Shown here: positions 27,144 to 36,610 of the stretch, piece after piece
Numbering within the stretch: position 1 is the stretch's first letter
Layout: the number at the start of each line of letters is the position of its first letter
DNA from: JANMDU01 sp031375105
GTDB taxonomy: Bacteria; Pseudomonadota; Gammaproteobacteria; Burkholderiales; Burkholderiaceae_C
DNA: 64,000 nucleotides
Assembly (NCBI GenBank): GCA_031375105.1
Contig: JANMHJ010000046.1
Span: 1-64,000, forward strand
Direction of reading: 5' to 3'
Notes under the pieces: model-generated
The model's database searches: none
Seen by the model: the letters and a program-made list of their open reading frames with translations, nothing else
Told to the model about the DNA's origin: nothing
Program-made: the position numbers and the translations under genes

Positions 27144-28805
27144 ATGTCTCAATACGTTTACACCATGAACCGGGTTGGCAAAATCGTGCCGCCCAAGCGC
27201 CATATCCTCAAAGATATTTCGCTCTCTTTTTTCCCTGGCGCCAAGATTGGCGTGCTCGGCCTGAATGGCTCAGGCAAATCCACCTTGCTCAAAATCATGG
27301 CGGGTGTGGACAAAGAAATCGAAGGCGAAGCAATTCCAATGCCGGGCATCAAAGTGGGCTATTTGCCACAGGAGCCTCAGCTCAACCCGGAGCACACCGT
27401 GCGCGAAGCGGTGGAAAGCGCAATGGAGGCGGTGCTGGCTGCCAAAGCGCGGCTGGAGCAGGTGTATGTGGACTACGGCGCAGAAGATGCTGATTTCGAC
27501 AAGCTCGCTGCTGAGCAAGCCGAACTTGAGGCCATCATCGCTGCCGCTGGCGACGATACCGGCCATGCGCTAGAGATTGCAGCCGATGCGCTGCGCTTAC
27601 CCGAGTGGGATGCCATCATTGGCAAGCTCTCCGGCGGTGAGAAGCGCCGCGTCGCGCTATGTCAATTGCTCTTGTCTAAGCCCGACATGCTGCTGCTTGA
27701 TGAGCCAACCAACCACTTGGATGCAGAAAGTGTGGATTGGCTGGAGCAATTCCTTGCGCGCTTCCCCGGCACCGTGGTGGCGATCACCCATGATCGTTAC
27801 TTTTTAGACAATGCTGCTGAGTGGATTCTTGAGCTCGATCGTGGCTCAGGCATTCCATGGAAGGGCAACTATTCCACTTGGCTAGAACAGAAAACGGATC
27901 GTTTGGCCAAAGAAGCCAAAGGCGAAGAAGCGCGCACCAAGGCGCTGAAGAAAGAGCTTGACTGGGTGCGCCAAAATCCTAAAGGAAGGCAAGCCAAATC
28001 CAAAGCGCGCATTGCACGCTTTGAGGAGCTCTCCAGCCAAGAATATCAAAAGCGCAACGAGACCTCGGAGATTTTCATCCCTGTGGCTGAACGATTGGGC
28101 AATGAAGTGATTGAGTTCAATGGCGTATCTAAAGCCTTTGGCGAGCGGCTCCTGATTGATAATTTGAGCTTCAAAGTGCCGGCGGGTGCGATTGTGGGCA
28201 TCATCGGGCCGAACGGTGCGGGCAAATCTACACTTTTTCGCATGATTGCAGGTAAAGAGCAGCCTGATAGCGGCACAGTCAAAATTGGCACGACGGCACA
28301 GATGGCTTTTGTCGATCAAAACCGCGACAGTTTGGCGGATGAAAAGACCGTGTGGGAAGACATCTCAGGTGGGCTGGATATGCTGCAAATTGGCAAATTC
28401 ACGGTAGCCAGCCGCGCCTACTGCGGGCGTTTTAACTTTTCTGGCAGTGACCAGCAAAAGCGCGTGGGCAATTTGTCGGGCGGCGAGCGCGGACGTTTGC
28501 CTTTGGCCAAAACGCTGATTGCCGGCGGCAACGTGCTCATGCTCGACGAGCCTTCCAACGATTTGGATGTAGAAACCTTGCGCGCTTTGGAAGACGCTTT
28601 GCTTGAATTTGCAGGCTCGATCATGGTGATCAGCCATGACCGCTGGTTCCTTGACCGCATTGCGACCCACATCCTGGCCTGCGAGGGAGATTCGCAATGG
28701 ACTTTCTTTGACGGCAACTATCAGGAATACGAAGCGGACAAAAAGAAACGCCTCGGCGAAGAAGGTGCCAAGCCCAAGCGTGTGCGCTATAAAGCGCTCA
28801 AATAA
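27144..28805 (+). CDS. ettA: Energy-dependent translational throttle protein EttA (ABC-F)
   Basis: 553 residues with two ATPase domains and no membrane part. Walker A sites are GLNGSGKST (about 42) and GPNGAGKST (about 355). Signatures are LSGGEKRRVALC and LSGGERGRLPLAK, and the catalytic LLDEPTNHLDAESVDWLE and LDEPSNDLDVETLRALE are intact. The start MSQYVYTMNRVGKIVPPKRHILKDISLSF and the arm insert characterise EttA, which binds the ribosomal E site and gates the first translation steps according to ADP/ATP. 57 bp precede the DUF1631 gene. Confidence 0.95.
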   Translation: MSQYVYTMNRVGKIVPPKRHILKDISLSFFPGAKIGVLGLNGSGKSTLLKIMAGVDKEIEGEAIPMPGIKVGYLPQEPQLNPEHTVREAVESAMEAVLAAKARLEQVYVDYGAEDADFDKLAAEQAELEAIIAAAGDDTGHALEIAADALRLPEWDAIIGKLSGGEKRRVALCQLLLSKPDMLLLDEPTNHLDAESVDWLEQFLARFPGTVVAITHDRYFLDNAAEWILELDRGSGIPWKGNYSTWLEQKTDRLAKEAKGEEARTKALKKELDWVRQNPKGRQAKSKARIARFEELSSQEYQKRNETSEIFIPVAERLGNEVIEFNGVSKAFGERLLIDNLSFKVPAGAIVGIIGPNGAGKSTLFRMIAGKEQPDSGTVKIGTTAQMAFVDQNRDSLADEKTVWEDISGGLDMLQIGKFTVASRAYCGRFNFSGSDQQKRVGNLSGGERGRLPLAKTLIAGGNVLMLDEPSNDLDVETLRALEDALLEFAGSIMVISHDRWFLDRIATHILACEGDSQWTFFDGNYQEYEADKKKRLGEEGAKPKRVRYKALK

Positions 28806-28862
28806 ACGCATGAACTGCGGCGTGTGTGAGCTTCCAGTAAGATAAAGGGATTAAAACCAGCC

Positions 28863-31301
28863 ATGGCCACTTCCAAACCCCGTCCTCTAGGCGTTATTGA
28901 CGAGCCCTTTGGTGCGCGCGTCACGCTGCGCCAGTGCCTGGATGTGGTGTTGGATCAAGCCCCTGGCTTGATAGAAAAAACCATTGAAGCCTTGGGTGGC
29001 ACGAGCGATAAACCCATCAAGGGCATCGGTTTGGTCCGGCCCAATTTCCCGCCACCCGTTCAAGCCGTAGTGCAACTGTTGATTGCTCACAAGCATCAAG
29101 CCATCGAGGTGTTTGTTGAGCGCCTGCGTTATTACGTTTATTTGGGAGTGGGCACGAGTGCGCAGTCGCCCCAGATGATGCGCTTTGAAGACTTGAAGCT
29201 TTTTGAAGAAGAAGATTTAGACGAAAGTATTGAGGTGGCCGGGGCTTTGCAAGAAGTGACGATGCTCACCGACGACATCGCTCCCACACTCGATGCGCTG
29301 ATCAGCTCGCTGCTGGGCTGGATCACGGTGCAATCGCAGATTAATCCACTGCGCCCAGAAATGTTTGCTCGCGCCTTGCGTGACTGCATTACCGATCAGG
29401 TGGCTGATGTAGAGATTCGCGGCGCGATCATCTCGCATGCGGCCGCTCGTATGGGCATTTTGTTGCGCAAGCTGTATGGCGAGTTGTGCCAGTGGTTGAA
29501 ATCTTACGGCGTGGAAGAGGCATCCACTTCGCAGCCCGCGAATATGTCCAGTGCAGCCAAGGCCAACCCGAGCAGTGTGAGCAATTCAGTTGCTCGCACC
29601 TTGTTAACGCTTGATAAACTGCGCCGCTTGCTCTCTGGTGAACTGGATGGCGAATCGCGCCGGGCACAGGATTTCCTTCACACGGTGCCCGCCTCTGTGG
29701 TGGCGCTGCAAGACATGCGCCAAGTCGAAGCCATGGTGCAGCGGCTTGAGAAAAAAGCCAAAGACTCCAAAGACAATCCGCAAGCCGATGCCCAGCGCAA
29801 GGCAGCACAGGCGCGCATGGCGCTCAAAGACGGCCGCGAGCTGGGCAAGCAGCTGGGCGAAGAAGTCGTGCGCCTGATGCTGGACAACCTGATCCAAGAT
29901 GAGCGCTTGTTGCCCCGCGTGCGCGGGCATTTGCAGACGCTCGAACCTACTTTGATGCAAATTGCGCAGGACGATGGACGTTTTTTTAGTGACAAACAAC
30001 ATGCCGCTCGCCAGTTTCTCGACAGTGTGACCAACCGCAGTCTAGGCTTCTCGCACGAGCGAGAAGAAGGCTATGAGCCTTTCCTGAAATCAGTTGAACA
30101 AAGCATTGCCTTGCTACACAAGAAAACGAATGCGGGTGAGACAGTGCAACTGGCCTTTGGCGAGGTGATGGAACGACTCGCTGCTATCTGGACCAAGCTC
30201 GATGCGCAAGAGAATCTGCGGCGCGAAGAGGCAGCTCGTTCGCTCTTGCATGCAGAGCAGCGCAACACGATTGCCCAATATGTGGCCTCTGAGTTTCGCC
30301 AGCAGGCACAAGATGTTGAAGTGCCGCAAATGGTGCTGGATTTTGTCTGCGGCCCTTGGGCGCATGCTGTGGCTGAGAGTCAGCTGCGCTGTACCGATGG
30401 CCGCACCGATCCGCAGGGTTATCAAGGTTTGGTCATCGAGCTGTTTTGGAGCGTGCAGCCGTCCAAGGCCAAGCGCAATCGCAAGCGTTTGGTGCAGCTT
30501 ATTCCTAACATGCTGGCCAAACTGCGCCAAGGCTTGGCGATCATCGAGTTTCCAGCGGAGCGCATCACAGATTTCTTTGCTGGCCTGATTGAGCTCCATG
30601 AAGTGGCTCTAGAGGGCGGGCGTCAGCAGGCGGCGCAAGTTGCTGAGGCTGCCGCAAAAGCCGCGCGTTTGAAAGAGGCGCAAGCCGATGATGGTGTTCA
30701 GGTCAGCGAAGGCACGCAGTCGCAGTTTGACGAAGCTGAAGCTGCGGCCACACGCGCTGAGCTGGAAGCTTTGTATGCTGCCAGCGCCGAAGCACCGCTG
30801 GCAGGGATCGAACCCGAGCCGGCTGTAGTAGTCGATGCTGAGCCGGACAGTTTGTTTGAAGATTTTCCCTCTTCGCATCACGATCCCAAAGACGCGCAAG
30901 ATGGCGTGTGGCTCGCGCAAAGCGAGGTCTCGGGCGCAGGCTTTGTGAATGAACATGCTGTGATGCCGCTGGATGTGTCGTCAGCTGTTCCGGCGGCGGA
31001 TACGCCTCCGAATGCGCCCCAGGTGAATGTCACGATTCCTATTGGCTCTTGGGTCGAGCTGATGCTTGAGGGTGCTTGGGTGCGTGCGCAGCTCACCTGG
31101 GCCAGCCCGATGCGCAGCCTGTTTATGTTTGTCTCACGCGGCGGCAAAGCGCATTCCATGAGTAAGCGCACAATGGACAAGCTCAGTTCGCAAGGCATGA
31201 TTCGGATGGTCTCCGACGGTCAGTTGGTGGACAAAGCGTTTGATGCCGTGGCACAAACCGCGCTGCGAAACAGCGTGGGCGAAAACCGCTCGGGGTCTTA
31301 A
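28863..31301 (+). CDS. DUF1631 family protein
   Basis: 812 residues, mostly helical, soluble, with no signal peptide. Recognisable by the conserved stretches LIDDEFVAPTL-like DDIAPTLDALISSLLGW, INPLRPEMFARALRDCI and, at the C-terminus, PIGSWVELMLEGAWVRAQLTWASPMRSLFMFVSRGGKAHSMSKRTMDKL, which looks like a PilZ-like barrel. The family is widespread in beta- and gamma-proteobacteria and poorly characterised. The PilZ-like end suggests, as inference only, a link to c-di-GMP signalling. Same strand as ettA. Confidence 0.85.
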   Translation: MATSKPRPLGVIDEPFGARVTLRQCLDVVLDQAPGLIEKTIEALGGTSDKPIKGIGLVRPNFPPPVQAVVQLLIAHKHQAIEVFVERLRYYVYLGVGTSAQSPQMMRFEDLKLFEEEDLDESIEVAGALQEVTMLTDDIAPTLDALISSLLGWITVQSQINPLRPEMFARALRDCITDQVADVEIRGAIISHAAARMGILLRKLYGELCQWLKSYGVEEASTSQPANMSSAAKANPSSVSNSVARTLLTLDKLRRLLSGELDGESRRAQDFLHTVPASVVALQDMRQVEAMVQRLEKKAKDSKDNPQADAQRKAAQARMALKDGRELGKQLGEEVVRLMLDNLIQDERLLPRVRGHLQTLEPTLMQIAQDDGRFFSDKQHAARQFLDSVTNRSLGFSHEREEGYEPFLKSVEQSIALLHKKTNAGETVQLAFGEVMERLAAIWTKLDAQENLRREEAARSLLHAEQRNTIAQYVASEFRQQAQDVEVPQMVLDFVCGPWAHAVAESQLRCTDGRTDPQGYQGLVIELFWSVQPSKAKRNRKRLVQLIPNMLAKLRQGLAIIEFPAERITDFFAGLIELHEVALEGGRQQAAQVAEAAAKAARLKEAQADDGVQVSEGTQSQFDEAEAAATRAELEALYAASAEAPLAGIEPEPAVVVDAEPDSLFEDFPSSHHDPKDAQDGVWLAQSEVSGAGFVNEHAVMPLDVSSAVPAADTPPNAPQVNVTIPIGSWVELMLEGAWVRAQLTWASPMRSLFMFVSRGGKAHSMSKRTMDKLSSQGMIRMVSDGQLVDKAFDAVAQTALRNSVGENRSGS

Positions 31302-31318
31302 AACCTTCGCTTTTGCCT

Positions 31319-32011
31319 TCAAAACGGCGCGGGGCAGTCCAATATCAATGCGCTTGCTGCGTCCATTGGATGCTGTAATTGCAGGCCACGGGCATGTAGC
31401 ATCAGCCGCGCAGCAGCATCATGCGGCAGGCCATACATCTGATCGCCCACAATCGGATGCCCAATATGTTGCAAATGCACGCGCAGTTGGTGAGTTCGGC
31501 CTGTTTGGGGCTCTAGCCCTAATAGAACCTGCGCAGAGTGCTCATTTTTTGATAGCGTTTGAAAATGCGTGACAGCATGTTGTCCCGCTGCCTGATCAAT
31601 CTTGCGCAAGGGCCGTTGCGGCCAATCCACTGCAATCGGCGCATCAATCACGCCGCTGCTTGGCAGATCGAGGCCATGCACCCAAGCATGGTAAGTTTTC
31701 TGGATCTGCCGCGCTTCAAACGCTGCGCTCAAAGTTTTTTGCACGTGAGCCGAGAGCGCAAAGAGCAGCAAGCCGCTGGTGGCTTCATCGAGCCGATGCA
31801 CCAGCAAAGCCTGAGGAAAACGCCGCTGCACGCGATGCAGGGCGCAATCGGATAACTCTGCGCCGCGCCCGGGCACAGAGAGCAGACCAGCGGGCTTGTT
31901 GATGGCGATCAGATGCGCATCTTGATAAACGATGTCCAAACCCCCATCAGATGGTGGCGCATAGGGCTGGCCGCGCAAAAGGGCAGAGCTTGAAGCTGAA
32001 ATTGGCATCAA
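31319..32011 (-). CDS. RluA-family pseudouridine synthase
   Basis: 230 residues. The catalytic Asp lies in LLVHRLDEATSGLLLFA (about 70-86). Other family motifs are LIAINKPAGLLSVPGR and the closing LEPQTGRTHQLRVHLQHIGHPIVGDQMYG. There is no S4 domain, so it is of the RluA/TruC-like type modifying rRNA or tRNA; the exact target is uncertain. It overlaps the stop of mfd by four bases, implying translational coupling. Odd: a copy of the dispersed repeat (31503-31559) encodes the stretch just before and into LEPQTGR. Confidence 0.9.
   Translation of the reverse strand: MMPISASSSALLRGQPYAPPSDGGLDIVYQDAHLIAINKPAGLLSVPGRGAELSDCALHRVQRRFPQALLVHRLDEATSGLLLFALSAHVQKTLSAAFEARQIQKTYHAWVHGLDLPSSGVIDAPIAVDWPQRPLRKIDQAAGQHAVTHFQTLSKNEHSAQVLLGLEPQTGRTHQLRVHLQHIGHPIVGDQMYGLPHDAAARLMLHARGLQLQHPMDAASALILDCPAPF
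31503..31559 (-). repeat. Dispersed palindromic element, copy E (inside the rluA-like gene)
   Basis: On the minus strand: GCTATCAAAAAATGAGCACT, CTGCGCAGGTTCTATTAG, GGCTAGAGCC. It closely matches the copies at 37634 and 44811. Read as TLSKNEHSAQVLLGLEP in the synthase, one frame away from that used in lolA. Confidence 0.75.
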
Positions 32012-35000
32012 ACAGTTTCTGCTTTCTTGATGGGTTGCAGTGGCGCGCCCAAACTGCGCAGCACATCGCGCACCATCTGCGCTCGGTCTTTCGGCTCGGG
32101 CAGTTCGCGTTCGATGCGCAGCTTTTCGTTGCCTGCGAGTTTGATGTGGCGATTCTTCTGGATCAAGCGCACGATGGCCATTGGGTCAATCGGTGCGTCT
32201 TTCTTGAAAGTGATGGTGATGACCCATGGTGCAGCCTCGACTTTTTGCACACCGAAAGGCTGCGAGAGTATGCGCAGCCGATGCACGTCGACCAAGGTGG
32301 CGGTGGGTTGCGGCAATTTGCCAAAACGATCCACCAGCTCTTCCACGAGATGATCAATCTGCTCGTTGGTTTTAGCGGTGGCGAGTTTTTTGTAGAACGA
32401 CAGGCGCAAATGCACATCGCCGCAATAGTCACTGGGCAGCAGAGCAGGTGAATGCAGATTGATCTCAGTGGCGGCGGCCATCGGGTTGAGCAGATCGGGC
32501 TCTTTGCCCTCTTTCAAGCAGCGCACAGCCTCTGAGAGCATTTCGTTGTAGAGCTGAAAACCCACTTCGAGCATGTTGCCGCTTTGGTTTTCACCCAGCA
32601 CCTCGCCTGCGCCGCGAATTTCCAGATCATGCATGGCCAGATAGAAACCGCTGCCCAGCTCTTCCATTTGCTGAATGGCTTCCAAGCGTTGACCCGCTTG
32701 CTTGGTGAGGCTTTCGGTGTCGGGCACCATCAGGTAGGCATAGGCTTGATGGTGGCTCCTGCCCACACGCCCGCGAAGCTGATGCAATTGCGCCAAGCCA
32801 AATTTATCAGCGCGCGAAATCACAATCGTGTTGGCGCTGGGCACATCAATGCCGGTCTCAATGATGGTGGAGCAAAGCAAAATATTGAAGCGCTGGGCCA
32901 CGAAATCGCGCATCACACGCTCCAGCTGCCGTTCTGGCATCTGGCCATGCGCGACGGCAATGCGTGCCTCGGGCAAAATTTCTTCTAATTTTGCGCGGCG
33001 GTTTTCAATCGTCTCCACCTCGTTATGCAGAAAATACACCTGCCCGCCGCGCTTCAATTCGCGCAGCACGGCTTCGCGGATCACGCCGTTGCCTTCGTTG
33101 CGCACAAAGGTCTTGATCGCTAAGCGGCGCTGCGGCGCAGTGGCAATCACGGAGAGATCACGAATGCCCTCCAAAGCCATGCCCATGGTGCGCGGAATCG
33201 GTGTGGCAGTCAGCGTGAGCACATCTACTTCGGCGCGGAAGGCTTTCATGGCCTCTTTGTGGCGCACACCAAAGCGATGCTCTTCGTCGATGATAAGCAG
33301 GCCGAGGTTTTTGAACTTGGTTTTTTCACTCAGCAGCTTGTGGGTGCCGACGATGATGTCCACACTGCCGTCTGCCAAGCCTTTGAGTGCCGCTGTGATT
33401 TCTTTGGCAGAGCGAAAGCGGCTCATCTCCATCACTTTCACTGGCCATTTGGAGAAGCGATCAGTGAGCGTTTGAAAATGCTGTTCGGCCAGCAGTGTGG
33501 TTGGTGCAAGAATAGCCACTTGTTTGCCGCCGGTCACCGCCACAAAGGCTGCACGCAGGGCGACTTCCGTCTTGCCAAAGCCCACATCGCCACAGACCAG
33601 CCGATCCATCGGCCTGGGAGAAATCATGTCTTGAATCGTGGCATGAATGGCGGCGCGTTGATCGGGCGTTTCTTCAAAGCCAAAATCTTTGGCAAAGGCT
33701 TCATAGTCTGCCGGGGAATAGCGAAAGGCGTGGCCTTGGCGGGTGGCGCGGCGGGCGTAGATGTTGAGCAACTCGGCAGCGGTATCGCGCACCTGCTCAG
33801 CGGCTTTGCGCCGCGCTTTTTCCCATTGGCCCGAGCCTAGGCGGTGCAGCGGCGCTTCATCGGCTGACACGCCCGTGTAACGGCCAATGTTGTGCAATTG
33901 GCTCACGGGCACATAGAGCACAGCATCGTCGGCATACAGCAAATGCAAAAACTCTTGCATTGCAGGTGTGCCTTCCGCATTCTTTTGCCCCACATCGAGA
34001 TTGACCAAACCTTTGTAGCGCCCAATGCCATGCTGCGTGTGAACGACCGGGTCGCCCACTTTCAGCTCACTCAAATCTTTGATTAGCGCCTCAACATCGC
34101 TGGCCTGCTCTTGCTTCTTTCTGCGGCGCACGTGCCCTTGTGCGGCAAACAGCTCGGTCTCGGTAATGAAGTCAATACCGCCTTCGTTCCATGCAAAACC
34201 TGCTGCCAACGGCGCCACAGCCATGCCAGCTTTTTCATCACTCGCTTGAAACTCAGCCAAGCTGTCAAACACGGGCAGCACGATATGGCTGGCGCGCAGA
34301 AAATCCATCAAGCTCTCGCGCCGGCCTTCGCTTTCCGCAGCAATCAAGACGCGGTGTTTGCTGGTTTGAATATGCGCCTTGAGTTGAATCAAAGGCTCTT
34401 CGCTTTCGCGTTGCGAAGCCAAATAGGGCAACTTAGATGCTATAAATTCAGTAGCATCCGGCGCAGTATCTTTAAGGGCTAACTGCTCAAAACCATTGCA
34501 AAACCCATAGAACTGCTCGCTCGTCAGAAACAGCGATTCTGGCGGCAGCGCAGGCCGCTCGGGGTCGCCCCGGCTCATCGAAAAGCGCTCTTTCGCGTCT
34601 TGCCAGAAGCGCGAGAAGCTGTTTTCTAAATCGCTGTGCAAGACCACCGTGGCTTGGCCCAGGTAATCAAAAATCGTGGCCAGCTCATCAAAGAAGAGCG
34701 GCAAATAATATTCAATGCCCGCCGTGGCCACGCCATTGGCCATGTCTTTATAAATACGGCTCTTGGTCGGGTCGCCATCGAGCAGTTCGCGCCATTGCGT
34801 GCGAAATTGTTTGCGTGCATCTTCGTGCAGCGGAAACTCGCGCCCAGGAAGCAAGCGCACTTCGGGCACGGGATACAAACTGCGCTGCGAATCCGGGTCA
34901 AAGGTGCGGATCGAATCGACCTCGTCGTCAAACAAATCCACCCGGTAGGGCACCGCGCTGCCCATGGGGAACAGATCAATCAGCCCACCACGCACGGCAT

Positions 35001-35502
35001 ATTCACCGGGGCTGACCACTTGCGTTACGTGGCTGTAACCCGCGAGAGTGAGCTGTGCTTTGAATTTGGCTTCGTCTAGCTTTTGCTTGGTTTTGAAATG
35101 AAAGGTGTAGGCCGCCAGAAAGCTGGGCGGCGCTATTTTGTACAGCGCAGTCGTTGCCGGGATGAACACCACGTCCACCGCTTCTGGATGCGCACGATCT
35201 TTGCTCTGCAAAATCCGCCAGAGCGTGGCCAGCCGCTCGGAGATCAAATCCTGATGCGGTGAAAAAGTGTCATACGGCAATGTTTCCCAATCAGGAAACA
35301 TCACCGAGCGCAAATCTGGCTGAAAAAACGCCAGCTCGTCTTGCAAGCGCTGCGCATCGGAGGCTTCCGCGCAAATGATCGCCGTGATATGGCCACGTTC
35401 TTTTTGAGATACAGCAAATTCGCCCAGCATCAGCGCATCTGCGCTCGAAACAGGGCGCGGCATCGCATAGCGCTTGCCGACGTTAAGTTTGGGGAAATCC
35501 AT
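32008..35502 (-). CDS. mfd: Transcription-repair coupling factor Mfd
   Basis: 1164 residues from the ATG at 35502 (the frame is open to 35565, but relatives begin M-x-x-P-K-L-x-x-G-K-R). Mfd removes stalled RNA polymerase at lesions and recruits UvrA. Visible are the UvrB-like N-terminal module (FPDWETLPYDTFSPHQDLISERLATL), the RNA-polymerase-interacting domain (LSELKVGDPVVHTQHGIGRYKGL), the translocase motifs GDVGFGKTEVALRAAF, DEEHRFGV, TLTATPIPRTM and ETGIDVPSANTIVI, and a C-terminal TRCF domain. A repeat copy (34437-34488) sits in the N-terminal part. Coupled to the rluA-like gene. Confidence 0.96.
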   Translation of the reverse strand: MDFPKLNVGKRYAMPRPVSSADALMLGEFAVSQKERGHITAIICAEASDAQRLQDELAFFQPDLRSVMFPDWETLPYDTFSPHQDLISERLATLWRILQSKDRAHPEAVDVVFIPATTALYKIAPPSFLAAYTFHFKTKQKLDEAKFKAQLTLAGYSHVTQVVSPGEYAVRGGLIDLFPMGSAVPYRVDLFDDEVDSIRTFDPDSQRSLYPVPEVRLLPGREFPLHEDARKQFRTQWRELLDGDPTKSRIYKDMANGVATAGIEYYLPLFFDELATIFDYLGQATVVLHSDLENSFSRFWQDAKERFSMSRGDPERPALPPESLFLTSEQFYGFCNGFEQLALKDTAPDATEFIASKLPYLASQRESEEPLIQLKAHIQTSKHRVLIAAESEGRRESLMDFLRASHIVLPVFDSLAEFQASDEKAGMAVAPLAAGFAWNEGGIDFITETELFAAQGHVRRRKKQEQASDVEALIKDLSELKVGDPVVHTQHGIGRYKGLVNLDVGQKNAEGTPAMQEFLHLLYADDAVLYVPVSQLHNIGRYTGVSADEAPLHRLGSGQWEKARRKAAEQVRDTAAELLNIYARRATRQGHAFRYSPADYEAFAKDFGFEETPDQRAAIHATIQDMISPRPMDRLVCGDVGFGKTEVALRAAFVAVTGGKQVAILAPTTLLAEQHFQTLTDRFSKWPVKVMEMSRFRSAKEITAALKGLADGSVDIIVGTHKLLSEKTKFKNLGLLIIDEEHRFGVRHKEAMKAFRAEVDVLTLTATPIPRTMGMALEGIRDLSVIATAPQRRLAIKTFVRNEGNGVIREAVLRELKRGGQVYFLHNEVETIENRRAKLEEILPEARIAVAHGQMPERQLERVMRDFVAQRFNILLCSTIIETGIDVPSANTIVISRADKFGLAQLHQLRGRVGRSHHQAYAYLMVPDTESLTKQAGQRLEAIQQMEELGSGFYLAMHDLEIRGAGEVLGENQSGNMLEVGFQLYNEMLSEAVRCLKEGKEPDLLNPMAAATEINLHSPALLPSDYCGDVHLRLSFYKKLATAKTNEQIDHLVEELVDRFGKLPQPTATLVDVHRLRILSQPFGVQKVEAAPWVITITFKKDAPIDPMAIVRLIQKNRHIKLAGNEKLRIERELPEPKDRAQMVRDVLRSLGAPLQPIKKAETV
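34437..34488 (+). repeat. Dispersed palindromic element, copy F (inside mfd)
   Basis: Plus strand: ATGCTATAAATTCAGTAGCA, TCCGGCGCAGTATCTTTAAG, GGCTAA. It lies antisense to mfd, which reads it as ALKDTAPDATEFIAS in a variable part of the N-terminal domain. It is the same frame as the copy in the ATPase gene at 51955. Confidence 0.7.
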
Positions 35503-35589
35503 TGTTTTGTTGCCGAAATGACGAATACCCCGTTTCTTGCGAGACGGGGTGTGAATATCTTGCATTTTATCGGCTCATACAATCCCGTT

Positions 35590-36294
35590 ATGTCCTCACT
35601 ACCTTTACCAAAATGTTTCGCGCTCATCCCCTGCGGCGGCGTGGGTTCGCGTTCGGGTGAAGGTTTGCCCAAGCAATACCGCTCGATTGCTGGGATGCCG
35701 ATGGTGGCGCATACTTTGGCGGCGTTTGCTGCTGTGCCGCGTTTGTCTTCAACAGCGGTGGTGACCGCACCAGATGATGCTTTGTTTGCACAGCATGTGA
35801 AGCTACCGAACACTACGTTTTTCATAGCGCCTCGCGCTGGAAATACGAGGGCTATCACGGTATTTCAGGGTTTAAATTCCTTGCTAGAGCAGGGCGCAGG
35901 TGCGCACGACTGGGTGCTGGTGCATGATGCGGCGCGTTGTTTGATTACAGCTGAGCAGATCAGTGCTGTGATTGACGCTTGCTTGGATGACGAAGTAGGT
36001 GGGCTCATGGCTTTGAAGCTGCCCGATACTTTGAAGCAAGAAAGCGCAGGCCGCGTGAGCGCCACGATTGACCGCGCAGACAAATGGCTGGCGCAAACGC
36101 CGCAGATGTTTCGCATTGGCGCTTTGATGGCGGCCTTGCAAGAGGCTGGCGATGCGGTGACGGATGAGGCCAGCGCCATGGAGTCGATGGGCATGCGGCC
36201 CAAGCTGATTGCCGGCAGTGCGCAGAATTTCAAGGTCACTTACCCAGAAGATTTCGCACTCGCGCAAGCTGTGCTGCTCTCCCGGGGCGCGTAA
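35590..36294 (+). CDS. ispD: 2-C-methyl-D-erythritol 4-phosphate cytidylyltransferase IspD
   Basis: 234 residues from the ATG at 35590. It catalyses the CTP-dependent third step of the MEP isoprenoid pathway. Family motifs are ALIPCGGVGSRSGEGLPKQYRSIAGMPMVAHTLAAF, VLVHDAARCLITAEQISAVID and LAQTPQMFRIGALMAAL ending with EDFALAQAV. It is divergent from mfd and precedes ispF with one small gene between, the common beta-proteobacterial arrangement. Confidence 0.95.
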   Translation: MSSLPLPKCFALIPCGGVGSRSGEGLPKQYRSIAGMPMVAHTLAAFAAVPRLSSTAVVTAPDDALFAQHVKLPNTTFFIAPRAGNTRAITVFQGLNSLLEQGAGAHDWVLVHDAARCLITAEQISAVIDACLDDEVGGLMALKLPDTLKQESAGRVSATIDRADKWLAQTPQMFRIGALMAALQEAGDAVTDEASAMESMGMRPKLIAGSAQNFKVTYPEDFALAQAVLLSRGA

Positions 36295-36356
36295 ATCCTT
36301 GCGCTGAGCGCTGCATCAGACGCAGGCGCAAAATGGCGCTATTTCAAGGAGTCACT

Positions 36357-36590
36357 ATGCCCGCCAAAACCATGACTGATCTGTTTGATCAACTCGGCCT
36401 GCCCTCCGATGAAGCTTCGATTCAAATTTTCCTTGCGCAGCACGATGGCGTGTGCCGGGCGTGTGGTTTGGAGCAAGCAAGCATTTGGAATGAGAGTCAG
36501 CGCACGTTTTTGAAAGAAGCCGTGGCGCAAGACTCTGAGTGGTCAATCAAGGCGGAAGCTTTGATGGCTGCGCTGAGCCGCCCTGCATAA
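36357..36590 (+). CDS. DUF2789 family protein
   Basis: 77 residues from an ATG with AAGGA 6 bases upstream. The start MTDLFDQLGLPSDEASIQIFLAQH is the DUF2789 signature. A small cytoplasmic protein of unknown function, inserted between ispD and ispF on the same strand, so probably co-transcribed with them. Confidence 0.85.
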   Translation: MPAKTMTDLFDQLGLPSDEASIQIFLAQHDGVCRACGLEQASIWNESQRTFLKEAVAQDSEWSIKAEALMAALSRPA

Positions 36591-36610
36591 CGAGCATCCA
36601 TAATAGTGGA

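Noticed and set aside
35820..35880. Possible further repeat copy inside ispD (ATAGCG...GGGCTATC)
   Set aside because: Only about 60% match over 29 bases, and the encoded AGNTRAITVFQGL is a normal conserved IspD stretch.
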